From assembly GCA_026826555.1 (NCBI GenBank), contig JAKSZT010037307.1:1565879-1629878 (forward strand): a stretch of 64,000 bases of DNA. The letters run 5' to 3'. Below the pieces are notes generated by a model, which did no database searches, was not told the origin of the DNA, and worked only from the letters and a program-made list of their open reading frames with translations. The stretch's first letter is position 1. Each line of letters begins with the position of its first letter. This document shows positions 1 to 11,671 of this stretch, in pieces. The translations under genes were made by a program, and so were the position numbers. This DNA is from Tolypeutes matacus. Taxonomy: Eukaryota; Chordata; Mammalia; Cingulata; Chlamyphoridae.

Positions 1-877
<877 letters not shown>

Positions 878-1122
878 AGGCTGCCGAGGGCCCACCACCC
901 CTGCTGGGGGAGCCCATCAGGGTGTGTGTGCCCCTGAACCTCGGCCCGACCTTCTTTGTGGGGAGGGAAACTGGGTGGGGTAGACCCACCCCCCGCCCCA
1001 GCGAAGCGCTCCCCACTTCCTGCCCCACCCTGGGCAGGACGATGGCTCTGCCTCAGAAAGCTGAGGCCTAAGGACTGGGCCGGGGGCGTGGGCCGGATGT
1101 GGGGACCCTCTTCCTCTAGCAC

Positions 1123-1128
1123 ATTAAA
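1123..1128 (+). terminator. ZMYND10 poly(A) signal ATTAAA
   Basis: ATTAAA lies about 245 bases after the ZMYND10 stop. A G/T-rich stretch follows (TGTCTCGGTGTG from about 1150). The 3'UTR is therefore about 878-1145. Confidence 0.7.
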
Positions 1129-1149
1129 GTGGATCTCCAATAACACGCC

Positions 1150-1760
1150 TGTCTCGGTGTGCGCTGTCGCAATCGTGGTCGGGGGTGGGAGGTGTGGGGA
1201 GCGGTGTTCGCGGGGATGGAGGGAGGGAAGGAAAGGAAGCGCGGGGGTTTGCCAGGGCCTCCCCACCCCCACTCCTCGCGGCTCCGCCTGCGGGCGGACA
1301 GGGCCCCCGCGCCCAAGTTTCCATTGCGCCGCTCCCCTTGGCGCTCTCCTCCGCCGAGCTCGGATCCTGGGGGGGGGGCGGTGTCGCAGTCGGGTCCCGC
1401 CCCGCGGCCCCGCCCGCCCCGCTCTCCCTTGCACCCCGCTCACGGCCCAGAGAGCCCCAGCCGGGCCAGGCGGGCCATGTCGGCCGAGCCCGAGCTCATC
1501 GAGCTGCGGGAGCTGACACCCGCTCGGAGCGCGGGCCCTGGCCGTACCCGCCTGGAGCGCGCCAACGCGCTTCGCATCGCGCCAGGCACTGCGCGCCACC
1601 CCGCACGGCACCTGGTCCCTGGCCGCGGCCACCGCTTCCAGCCCGCCGGGCCCGCCACGCACACGTGGTGCGACCTCTGCGGCGACTTCATCTGGGGCGT
1701 CGTGCGCAAGGGCCTGCAATGCGCCCGTGAGTAGCGGCCCAGTGCGCAGGCGAGAGCGGA
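1150..1760 (+). promoter_or_regulatory. RASSF1: RASSF1A CpG-island promoter and exon 1-alpha
   Basis: This very GC- and CpG-rich block starts just after the ZMYND10 3' end and covers the RASSF1A first coding exon. There is no clear TATA box near the start, as expected of a CpG-island promoter. In human tumours the equivalent island is a classic site of silencing by methylation (established knowledge). Extent is judged by eye. Confidence 0.7.
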
Positions 1761-4700
1761 GGGGGAGCGCCCTTGCTGCGGACTAAGTCGCGGTGGAGGG
1801 GGGGATGGGGACGGCCCCGCAGACCGGGTCTGTTATCTTGGTTCCGTCGCGGAAAGGAGTTCATCTTGCCGCGCTCCATCCGCGTCTGGGGCAGTTGGTC
1901 AGAGGCAATTGCCTTTGAATTACAAGCTGCTGTTTCAAGTTTCTTGTCTTTAAAGTGCCTTGGCCCTTCTTGAGAAAGGCTCTAAGGCCACTGGCCTCTG
2001 AGCCCATATCCCAGGCCTGCGCCTTCCCAAAGATTCACTTCCCCAGCCCCCCTTTCAGAATCCCCCGGTTGAAGGGAAGTTCCCAAGGGAGGGGCCCTGG
2101 AAAAGCTGAGAGCCTTGGGTGAACCCCCTGTAAGCCCGGACTTTGTTGAGTCTGTTCAGCAAACACCTCTGTGGGCCTGCCCAGGGAGCCAGGTGCGGAA
2201 ACATGGAATCCAGCCACAAACCAGCCGCCTCGGCCATCCTGTGATCACCTTAACCAGCAAGCAGCAGTCGCTCTCCCACTGGCAGCACGGGCTTGCATCA
2301 CCTGGGCGCTTCTACAGCCCTCCCACTCCCTATGCCTGACCCCACCTCAGACGGATTGTTCTGGATAGGCCCTAAGCATCAGCGATTTTTGAAACTCCCC
2401 AAATCAATCTAATGTGTAGCCTGGATTGAGAATCACTGCTCTGGTCCATTCAGAAACTTAGGGATGGTGTGCCAGGCCTGGGTGTGCAAGGAGACCCTCT
2501 GTCTGCCCCATATTCAGCTGGGAGAAGCACAGGAATTATGACTGAATACTCTATAAACAAGGGCTGGGGATGCTGCAGTGTTCCCAAGGAGAAATAAAAT
2601 GCCCCCTGCAAATGAGAAACGGGATGAGTTGGGAGTGGTTTTAGGGTAGAGACAAGGGAGGAATCAGGAATGAGTGAGGGTTCTGCCTTAACTGGGAGAA
2701 TGGTGGCTATTTTTACTGAGATATGGTACCCTGGCAAATATAGGGTGAGGAGGAAAAATGAGCAAAAATTTTGGCCATGTCCAGTTTGAAGTGTCTAGTA
2801 AACATTCCAATGAAGACGCTGATACACAGGACCTCTGAGGGAAGAGGTCACTGCCGGAGCCTTGGATCTGGGAAGCAAAGCAAGTGGATGAGATACAGGT
2901 AGTGAGTGGAGACAGAGGAGGGCAGCCACCAGGATTGAGCCAGGCACTCCCCATTAGGAGGAGATCAGCGAGTTGGGGCAGAACCAGCAAAGAAACTGGG
3001 CAGGCATTGCCGTGGAGGTGGGAGGAAAATTGGGAGAGTATGGGCACCTAGGAGCCAATGGGAGCATCTGTCAAATGATGCCAAGGAGGTGAGGGTAGAG
3101 CACAGAATCGTGCCAAGTGTGGGCTCTTGGCCAAGGCAATTTCGTGGCGGGAGGAGCACGCCTGACTGGAGTGGGTAGACGAGTGAAGGCATGTAGTTAG
3201 ATTAATTGTAGACCAGTGTTTATAAGTTTTGGTGTGAGGGGAGTAGAGGCAGGAGATGACAACTAGAAGGGGTTAAAGGTTTTTGTTTTCCCCTTAAGTA
3301 AGAAAAGGGGGAAACTGACAGTATGGAAGGGGTACTCTGCGCTAGGCGCTCTGAGATCCGTGGGTTGAGCAGGCCTGGGTCCCTAACCGCCCGAGGCCTT
3401 CGCCAGTTTCCAAGCTCCCAGGAACTGACACTAGACTACGTGTGGCAGGAGGTGGACAACGAGGCCCGTGAGAAGGCCGATCATGCAGAGCCGACCCTCA
3501 CGCCGGGGTTTCCCTTGGGTCCCCCCAGACGCTTCCCCGAGGTGAAGGTGGGACTCCTCCGCCTCACCGCCCGGCCTTTCCGCAGACTGCAAGTTCACCT
3601 GCCACTACCGTTGCCGCGCGCTCGTCTGCCTGGACTGCTGCGGGCCCCGGGACATGGGCTGGGAGCCAGCGCTGGAGCGGGACACCAACGTGGTGAGCGC
3701 CGCGCGGGGCGGGGGGCAGACGGGCGGGACCCGGACGCGCGGGCGCACGGGCCGCGGCACAGGCGTCCCCAACGGCCGCCCGGGCGCTACACGAAACGAG
3801 CGTAGTACCAGCGGACTTCCCTGGGGCAAAAAGCCGCTCGTTCTGCGCGCGGCCTCCGCCGCGGCAGGCCCCGAGCAGCCCAGGCGCGCGCAGGCGCACT
3901 CCCCGCGCCTCGCCTCGCCTGCATCCGGTCCAGCGGCCACGCGGGTGCACATGCGCACACGCTCCGACACGTGCCCCGCGGGGTGGGCCTGCGAGGCCGA
4001 GCTGCGCGCTCCGGGCGATGAGGTCATCGCGGAGGCGAGGCGCGCGGCCCCGCCCCTCGGCGGCGCTCCCTCTGAGAGAAGCGCCCGGGCCCCGCCGTCT
4101 GCGTCTCGGTCGTAACGGTTGCGGCGAGGACGCGGGCCCCGGCGCACGCGCGCACGCGGCGGCTTGGCGGCGGCCCGCGAGCAGGGCGGGCGGGCGCGGC
4201 GATGGGCGAGGCGGACGCGGGGACGCCGTCTTTCGAGATGACCTGGAACAGCACCACAAGCAGCGGCTACTGCAGCCAGGAGGACTCGGACTCGGAGCTC
4301 GAGCAGTACTTCACGGCGCGCACCTCGCTGGCGCGCAGGCCGCGCCGGGACCAGGTGGGCGCCGGGGCCGCGGGCGGGGCCGCGTCGCCCCCGTGGGGCG
4401 TCGTGTCGAGCTGGTGCGCCGCCCCCCTTCGCCGGCGAGGACCCCCTCGCCGGCGAGGACCCCCGCGCGTCGCGGCCGGGGCACGGCCCGAGACCCCTGT
4501 GGGGCTCGCAGCTCCCGGTGCCTTCCAGATGCCAGCGCCGCGGTGCCGGGCGCCGAGGCCTCCTTCCCGGCTCTGCTACGAGGCCGCTTGAGCCGGGGGC
4601 GCGAGCTGCGTGGCTTGGGAGACCAGGGACGGGCAGTATTCCCCTATGACTAAGGCCGACTGCGCAGTCCGGACTAGCACCTCGATTTCTCGGTTCTGGC

Positions 4701-7700
4701 GCCCCCACCTCCTCCCTGGGGGCCCAGGAGGAGGAAGTGAAGGGGGAGGAGTCCTCGCCGGGAATCCAGAAGTGTGCTGAGCAGGAGAGAGGCGAAGGTC
4801 CGGCGCCTCCGTTAGCGCTACCCCTTGCCGGTCCTGGCCTGTCACCAGGTACTGGAAAGTAGAGGATTCCGATCCCCCCCCTGAGGTGGACCTGGAGAAA
4901 GGGGATTGGGGAAGGAATAGAAAAACTTGCTTTGGACTGAAAGCTTTGAGGAGCATTTTACCTCCCAAGTCGCATGTAAAATACAACCAGCTGTCTCTAT
5001 AGATGATGACAGAGGAGAGAGTGGGTCACTGTGGTACAGGAAAAGGGAAATTCCATGGTCCTGCTGTTCATCCCTCTGGGACAGCTCTTGGAATCCTCCT
5101 CCAGCGGGTAACCTTGGAAAGGGATAAAGAAACGTCCTCACCTAGAATCCTGGCACAACAGTGTAGTGCCTCCAGTCAAAGTCTCCTGTTTTACAAGTGA
5201 AGAGACTGAGGGAGGTCCACCTGGAGAAGAGAAGGGGCTGGAACTGAGGTACCTATGGTGATCCAGAAAGGGAAGAGGAAGGAGCTAGGTTTCTCATTCC
5301 CAGTTTGGAACTCAGAACTGACAAAGGGGAGTAAGGTAGTGCCATTGCTGTGCCTTCCTGCCCTGGAACTAGGGTCTGCTCGGTGTTCCTTCTGCTCCCT
5401 GACCCTAGCATACCTCCTATCTGGGTGTTCCTTCCTGTCAGGGTCCTCCTTCCTGTCCAAGCCCTCTTCTGGGCCTGAACATCTGCCCTTTATGCCTAGC
5501 CTCCAGCTCTGATTTTATCTCCCAGACCTCCCATTTTTCAAGGGCTCCACTCTTTGTTCTTAATAGTCTGATAAGGATGCCCACTGTCCCCAACAAGATT
5601 TCTGCTGATCAGGTAGACCTGTGGAAACTTGGGGAAGCAAATGGGCTTCCGATACCTTTTTTTCCTTTGAGGACCCGGACTCAGTCCTCAACCCCACATA
5701 CTCACTGGCTGCTGAACAGCAGCAGGTTCTTGGTGAAGAGCACACTGCTAAAAGGCCCCGGACTCCAGCCTGCCTTCTCGTCTGTCTTCATTTGTTCCCG
5801 TCACCCAGTTTAAGCAGCTCAGTGAGCTCCTAGGCAGCAGTCAGGGAGATGCCACGCTGTCCTAAGCTCAGAGCTGGGCACAAGAACATTTTACAGAAGA
5901 TCCTCTGTTTAGAACAACTCTGGGACAAGGCATCAGTGAGCAGTGATCACAGCTGTGTCCATGACACCCTATCCCAGCTAGGGCCCATCTGACATCAACA
6001 GGAAGTAAGGCTGATGCAATGGGGCCAAGGGCGTTTGATAGAAGAAAGTTAATTCAATCCAGAACCCAGGCCCTGGCCCACACTCTACCCATCCAGCAAG
6101 AATCCAGACCATAGGAGTGAGGAGAATGAATGGTGGAACAAACATCTGCAGGCTAAACCTCCAGACAGCAGGGACAGGTGCAGCAGCCCACCTGCTTGAT
6201 GCTTGTTCACAGTGGTTTCCTCGGTATGTCTGAGACACCCAGGGCTGGGCTCAAGTACACACACCCCCACCAAGGGGTATTTATGTCATAGAGGTTGCCC
6301 TTCCTCTCCTGCCCACTGGTAACTGGACTCCTGGTGTGTACCAGTTCCCACACCTCCTGCCCTGCACTGGGTCATTACTCAGTGCCCAGGCAAGGTGGTC
6401 TGCCTTCTCCAGGACACACCCTGACCCCACCAAGTTAGTGCGCCAAGATCAGGCTATGCAGTTGAGGTGGGGTTTTGCTTTAAACAGAGGTCTCTCATCT
6501 TTTCCTGGCCCCAGGCCTCATGCCTTCAGTTGTCCTAGTTCTAGAGGGAAGTATTTGGCCATGCCCTACAGCTGGCACCTCTGCTCCCTGGAGGAGGGGG
6601 TAATGACAGCCCCCTAAGAAGCCTCAAGAAGCCTCCCTGCCTTTGAAATGCATTGCAGTGTGATGGGCTCCTTGAAGGCCCAAGGTCCATGCTGGCTCTT
6701 TCTGTCTTCCAGGATGAGCCCGTGGAGTGGCAGACACCTGACCTTTCTCAGGCTGAGACTGAACAGAAGATCAAGGAATACAATGGCCAGATCAACAGCA
6801 ACCTCTTCATGAGCCTGGTGAGTTGAGGGTCCAGGGCAGGGGCATGAAGCCTTGGCAGGAATCCAGCTATGTACCTGATACCCAGAGGGTGACAGCTGCG
6901 GTATTCCTGGATGGGCCCAAGCAGTGACTTAATCACACCCAGCCTAGCCCCCAGTAGGCTGGCACTGCCGAGTCTGTCTGCTCCATCTCACTCGGAACCT
7001 GCAGGCATGGTCCTGGTCTTCCCTCTGCAGAGCAAGGACGGCTCCTACACAGGCTTCATCAAGGTTCAGCTGAAGCTGGTGCGCCCTGTGTCAGTGCCCT
7101 CCAGCAAGAAGCCACCGTCCCTGCAGGATGCCCGGCGGGGCCCTGGGCGGGGCACAGCCGTGAGGCGCCGCACCTCCTTCTACTTGCCTAAGGATGCTGT
7201 CAAGCACTTGCACGTGCTGTCACGCACACGGGCACGTGAGGTCATCGAGGCCCTGTTGCGCAAGTTCTTGGTGGTGGATGACCCCCGCAAGTTTGCACTC
7301 TTCGAGAGGGCTGAGCGTCATGGCCAAGGTGGATTGTGTGCATGTGTGCGCCTGGGCATGCAGGGGATGGGGACGCTGGGCCTGACTCTGATCACACTCC
7401 TTCCCCCCCACCCCCACCCTTGGCCCTTAGTGTTCCTCCGGAAGCTGTCAGATGATGAGCAGCCCCTGAGGCTGCGGCTCCTTGCAGGGCCCAGTGAGAA
7501 GGCCCTGAGCTTTGTATTGAAGGAGAATGATTCTGAAGAAGTGAACGTGAGTATACAGCCCTCCTTAGTTTCTTAGTTGTAACTGGCCAGGGCTGGTGAG
7601 TTGCAGCTACAGTCAGACATGGAGGAGGAGGAGCAGGGCTGGAGGACAAGCCCAGCAAAGCCTCTCCAGCAGTATATGAGCCTTATAGCTGAAATGGAGG

Positions 7701-8357
7701 CTGCCGGGCCACTCATTCCAAAGCCTAGGACCTGTCCAGAGAAGCCAGGAAAAGTCGTCATGGTGCTTTCTCTTTTCCTTGTGCAGAAATTCCTCAGGTG
7801 ACACAGGAGTCCATCTGATGGCATGAGGAGCCAAGGCCAGTTCAAGGCCACACAGATGGGCCCAGGATGGCATGGAGGGCCCCCCTTTAGGCATTAGAAC
7901 TTTTTACCCAAAAGCTTTCCATCCCAAGGCATTGGGCCTATAGAGTGTGATTAGACCTAGAGTCTGGGCATGACCTGTCCACTGGTAACTGGGGAACATC
8001 TGGTTTGGCTGCCTGTCAGTGAGGTGGCTGTCCTACTTTGTGGGACCTTCGTCTTCTATACCAACTGCTGTTGGGGATCCCAGCACAGACCATTCAGGTG
8101 AGAACCTGACATCAGAAAGCCCCAGTCTACCATGTGCTGGTCTCCTCCAGGGAGGGTATGCTGGATTGGCCATGTCTGTTACAACCTATGCCCCTCCCCT
8201 CCTTTTGCAGTGGGATGCCTTCAGCATGCCTGAACTGCACAACTTCCTGCGCATCCTGCAGCGGGAGGAGGAGGATCACCTTCGCCAGATCGTGCAGAAG
8301 TACTCCTATTGCCGCAAGAAGATCCAGGAAGCCCTGCATGCCTGCCCCCTGGGGTGA
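1477..8357 (+). CDS. RASSF1: RASSF1 isoform A: Ras-association domain family 1
   Basis: Coding exons are 1477-1726, 3586-3692, 6713-6817, 7031-7328, 7431-7546 and 8211-8357; all phases join and give 340 aa, the human RASSF1A length. The N-terminal half holds a C1-type zinc finger (about residues 52-101, His52 in GRGHRFQP, then WCDLCG, the HC pair formed across the first splice junction, and CHYRC). The SQ site in PDLSQAE follows, then the Ras-association domain (about 190-290), and last a SARAH coiled helix in the final exon (FLRILQREEE onward). It is a scaffold that binds MST kinases through SARAH, binds microtubules and restrains growth. The start is the ATG giving MSAEPELIEL, in the 5' CpG island. 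Isoform C shares the last four exons. Confidence 0.96.
2290..2438. repeat. MER5A-like hAT MITE remnant
   Basis: The stretch contains GCATCACCTGGGCGCTTCT and ends AGCCTGGATTGAGAATCACTG. Both resemble the inner and terminal parts of the MER5A hAT-Charlie element as I remember it. It lies in RASSF1 intron 1. Confidence 0.6.
2439..3330. repeat. Degraded ancient interspersed repeat in RASSF1 intron 1 (family not assigned)
   Basis: About 0.9 kb of purine-rich, AT-richer sequence without open coding structure. Phrases such as GTCCAGTTTGAAGTGTCTAG and CAGCAAAGAAACTGG resemble an old mammalian repeat, but I could not name the family. I see no exon in it. Confidence 0.3.
3560..4660 (+). promoter_or_regulatory. 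RASSF1: Internal RASSF1 CpG island (isoform C promoter)
   Basis: A second dense CpG block spans exon 2 of isoform A and the RASSF1C first exon. It includes a 16-17 bp tandem duplication (CGCCGGCGAGGACCCC twice, about 4429-4462) in the intron after the isoform C exon. Limits are by eye. Confidence 0.65.
4202..8357 (+). CDS. RASSF1: RASSF1 isoform C (alternative first exon)
   Basis: An alternative first exon 4202-4354 starts MGEADAGTPSFEMTW and ends at a CAG|GTGGGC donor in phase 0. It splices to 6713-6817 and the rest of RASSF1, giving 272 aa (human isoform C is about 270). This form lacks the C1 zinc finger but keeps the Ras-association and SARAH domains. The exon contains a Ser/acidic stretch (SSGYCSQEDSDSELEQY). 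Its own CpG island suggests an independent promoter. Confidence 0.92.
4661..6712. other. RASSF1 intron upstream of the shared exons
   Basis: About 2 kb between the isoform C CpG island and the shared exon at 6713. I see no exon with convincing splice sites and no clear repeat. Short open frames here have no recognisable protein. Confidence 0.4.
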
Positions 8358-9113
8358 CCTTTTGTCCCATTCCCTCCCCCCACCCACAGGGTAAAAGAGT
8401 AGGCAGTGCCAAGGGCAAGCCGTGTGAATGTGACATGGCCCGTGGGGCCTGAGGAGTGAGTGTGCGTGGGGGCCCTCCCCTGCTGTGGGTACGAGCTCAA
8501 GAACAGCTAAGGACTTGGCCCCCTGTGTCCATCAGGGGTGTAGTAGGGCATGTCTCTGCACCCTCTGCCCCTCATGTACTGAGTCATGTGGGCCAGGGTG
8601 CCCTGGAAAGATGCTCCAGGCTTGCAGCATGGGTGGAGCAGATAGAAGTCTCCCTAATTTGTGGCTCTGATTTGAGATTCTTAGAAACCCTACAAACAAC
8701 AAGGGCACGTTTGCAGGGGAGAGGGCCCTTACTGTGGGGGAAAGGTTGCACGTTTTGGGTCTTGGATGAGGTCTCAGGACAATCCTATCAAAGCCAAGAG
8801 TGGGTGCTCAGGATACGGCAGACACCAAGGAAGAATCTAGGTTCCCTCTGGAGTGCCCCCTTGCACACCCTGTGACCAGGGAGTGCTGGCTCACAGTGCA
8901 GCAGTAATGCCTCGGTGCCTTCTCCAAAGAGGGTGACCCTAGGCCAGGCAGGGTCTGTGCCTTGTTTGCCAACCAAAGCCAGGATCTCTCCCTCAGGTAT
9001 TTGATGACATGTGCGAATGTATGTAATGTTTTGTGGCCTCAGCTGATTGCCTCCTATAGGGAAAGGGGTTGGGGTGCCAGTCATTACAGGCTGGGGCCTG
9101 AGAGAATTGGCTG

Positions 9114-9119
9114 AATAAA
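9114..9119 (+). terminator. RASSF1 poly(A) signal AATAAA
   Basis: AATAAA is about 760 bases after the RASSF1 stop. The 3'UTR is therefore about 8358-9135. Confidence 0.8.
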
Positions 9120-9399
9120 GATTTGAGAATCCTCTTGCTTTTGGACTCTTTATCACGGGCCCACAGCTGCAGTTGTCCTTCATGCCAGTGGTTACCAAGG
9201 ATGATGGACAGGTTCAAAAGGCACCTCCTTTGCCAGGTCACCATGGGGCTGATTTGTGAAGGATGTGGGGTATGCATATGCTCTCGGTCATCACTCAGCA
9301 CCCAAGGGTGCCCAAATAGCTGCAACCAGAGTTTAAGGAAACGCCACATACATACCAAGCTCCGGAGGCATCGTGGCCTAACCCTTTTACCAAACAGTT

Positions 9400-9490
9400 T
9401 CTGAGCTGCTACTGTGGACCGGATACTGCTCGTGGCACCGAGAATACAGCTGTTAACTATCCTTGCTTTCAAGGAGCTGGCATTCTGATG
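9400..9490. repeat. Ancient L2/MIR-type fragment
   Basis: A diverged version of the common mammalian sequence 'gagctgctactgtg...caaggagctggcattctg'. It lies between RASSF1 and TUSC2. Confidence 0.4.
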
Positions 9491-10025
9491 TTTGAAGAGA
9501 ACAGAGTTTGAAGGGGCCCTTCATACCAGACTGTAGCTATAAGACATTTGGTCGGCTCCCTCATTTTGCTTACATCCGGTTTTCTACATGCGACAGTAGC
9601 GCTCGCAGAGAAGGTTGTAGGATCCGAGTGACGTCATGCGGGCACCCCGCAGCAGGGCGGCTCCGCCCGCTGTTCCGCCTGGCCTGGGCGCAGGCCCTAA
9701 GGCGCGGGTTCGGGAGAAGCTAGTGGCCGGGTAGGCCCACTGGGGCGCCGGGGCGGCCAGAAGGACACGCAGCCTCCGGCTTCCCGGGTGGGACCTGGCT
9801 CCGCTGGAAAGAGCGCAGCCGGCCCGGACGGGCGCCTCGCGCCGCATGCTGGGATGCGTAGTGTCTGACGGAGGCCATTGGCCTCACCCCGCGGATCGGC
9901 AAGAGCAGCAGCCAATTAGGAGGGGCAACGCGCGGGGGTGCGGAAGCGGAAGTGAGGTTTCCGTGGAGACGGTCGAGCCTGCGGAAGGTGGCGGCGGCAC
10001 CAGAGAGCGGAGGCCGAGGCAGGGC

Positions 10026-10049
10026 ATGGCGACGGCGGCGGCGCTGTAA
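10026..10049 (+). other. Upstream ORF 1 in the TUSC2 leader
   Basis: An ATG followed by six codons and TAA (product MATAAAL). It would lie in the TUSC2 5'UTR if transcription starts upstream of 10026, which the island suggests. Confidence 0.5.
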
Positions 10050-10074
10050 GGGCGGAGCGGCCGCGGGGCCCGCC

Positions 10075-10092
10075 ATGCGCCGGCGGCCCTGA
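10075..10092 (+). other. Upstream ORF 2 in the TUSC2 leader
   Basis: A five-codon ORF (MRRRP) whose stop TGA ends one base before the TUSC2 ATG at 10094. Confidence 0.55.
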
Positions 10093-10093
10093 C

Positions 10094-11671
10094 ATGGGCG
10101 CCAGTGGCTCCAAAGCCCGGGGCCTGTGGCCCTTCGCCTCGGCGGCGGGGGGCGGCGGCCCGGAGGCTCCCGGCGCGGCAGGCGCTGAGCAAGCTTTGGT
10201 GCGATCGCGAGGCCGAACCGTGCCCCCCTTCGTGTTCACGCGCCGCGGGTAAGGGCGCGGGCCCCGCCCCGGGGAGGACAGGCGGGCGGCCGGGCGGCCG
10301 GGCGCCCTGCGCCTTGGGGACCACAGCCGCGCCTCCCCCCACCCCCCGGACCAGGAAGACTCCCATATTTCGGGCCCTCATCGGAACAAGGGATGGGAAT
10401 TGCCGGGCCACGGGCTCCTGGCGGCCTGGCCGTTTTCAAGGTCTCCCCTAAGGGAAGTATGGACCTGAAGCTTGTCCCTGGGGTTGGGGCACGCAGGCTT
10501 GCTTCCCTTCGCGCCCCAAAGCCATGATAGGGCTTCCACGAGACCTGGGCACCTCTTTCTTTCATCCCTCCACCCTTTCTGCAAGTCGAAGGCTTGGGGA
10601 TGACCCTCGGTTCTGGCTGCTTTCCTTCCCCACAGTGGTGGAGCTGGACCTCTGAGGATAGTAGCCAGAAAAGCAGGGGTGGGCCCCAGTGTTGGGGATG
10701 GGCCGGAGAAGAAAGACCCTTACCTGGGTATGTTCTCCAGATCTGGAGCGCTGACCTCACCCTCATGGACCCAGACAGGAGCACCTGTTTAACCTGGGCC
10801 TGGTGGGCCCCTGGGGGTGGGCACTCAGGTGATGCTGGAGACCCAACAGTGGCAGTTTGGTTGCACCAAGCACCTGGGGTGGGGATGCAGACTCCTGTGG
10901 TTTAGGCTCCCTCCTAGCTCAGGCTTTGTCACTGGGCCTTTTGGAGCCAGTCCACCATGCTCAGGCTACCACCCTGCCCACTCCAGAGTGGCATACTGGG
11001 TGAAGTCAGGGGCCTGATGGTTGGAGTGGGTTGCTCTTGCTGAACCAGGGTGAGAACTGGCCTGGGCTGCCAGGACAGTGTGCTCTGGTGTGGCCACACT
11101 TCTTGGGGTCTATGAGAGTAGCGCTGACCACCACCTCACTCCCCACTGCTTTCTAGTAGACCCCAGACTCCAAGCAAGGCATATTAACTTCCCTTTCTCC
11201 CACCAAGGGTGTTCCTCTCCACTTGGATGTGGGCACACATCCGTTGGTCCCTGGCATTTGCCATGACCAGGTGTGGGGCTCCAGCCCAGCCTGTTTCCCT
11301 CTCCCTCTACACAGCTCCATGTTCTATGACGAGGATGGGGATCTGGCTCACGAGTTCTATGAGGAGACAATCATCACCAAGAACGGGCAGAAGCGGGCCA
11401 AGCTGAGGCGGGTACATAAGAACCTGATTCCTCAGGTGAGGGGCTGGGCAGTGCTCATAGAGCCTATGTTGAATGTGTGGAGGTAAACCCAGACAAAGTC
11501 TGCTGTCGTGGTGGGGTCCCTTAGGGGAGGAGCTGGGAGGAACAGGAAGGCTTTGTGGAGTCGGTGCCCTGAGCTGGTCCTCATTAGCCTCTATTTCCAT
11601 GGCAGGGCATCGTGAAGCTGGATCCCCCCCGCATCCACGTGGATTTCCCTGTGATCCTCTATGAGATGTGA
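10094..11671 (+). CDS. TUSC2: TUSC2 (FUS1), small tumour-suppressor protein
   Basis: Three coding exons, 10094-10248, 11315-11435 and 11606-11671, join in phase and encode 113 aa (human 110). The start MGASGSKARGLW puts Gly at position 2, fitting the N-myristoylation known for the family. A glycine/alanine-rich stretch follows, then the conserved core MFYDEDGDLAHEFYEE, the basic KRAKLRRVHKNL, and a C-terminal beta-like segment HVDFPVILYE. The last residue is Met; I recall Val in human. The family protein is mostly mitochondrial and affects calcium handling, apoptosis and kinase signalling. The first exon is short and sits in a CpG island; two upstream ORFs precede it. Confidence 0.95.

Larger units (their letters stand above)
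9590..10340 (+). promoter_or_regulatory. TUSC2: TUSC2 CpG-island promoter with CRE and ZNF143-like site
   Basis: GC-rich island around the TUSC2 first exon. It contains a palindromic CRE, TGACGTCA, at 9629-9636. At 9844-9862 it contains GCATGCTGGGATGCGTAGT, whose reverse complement closely matches the ZNF143/SBS motif (ACTACNNNTCCCA core). No TATA box is evident. Confidence 0.65.

Noticed and set aside
3605..4708. A 367-codon minus-strand open frame
   Set aside because: It lies in the RASSF1 CpG island opposite real exons and is Arg/Pro/Ala-rich as expected of chance frames in high GC.
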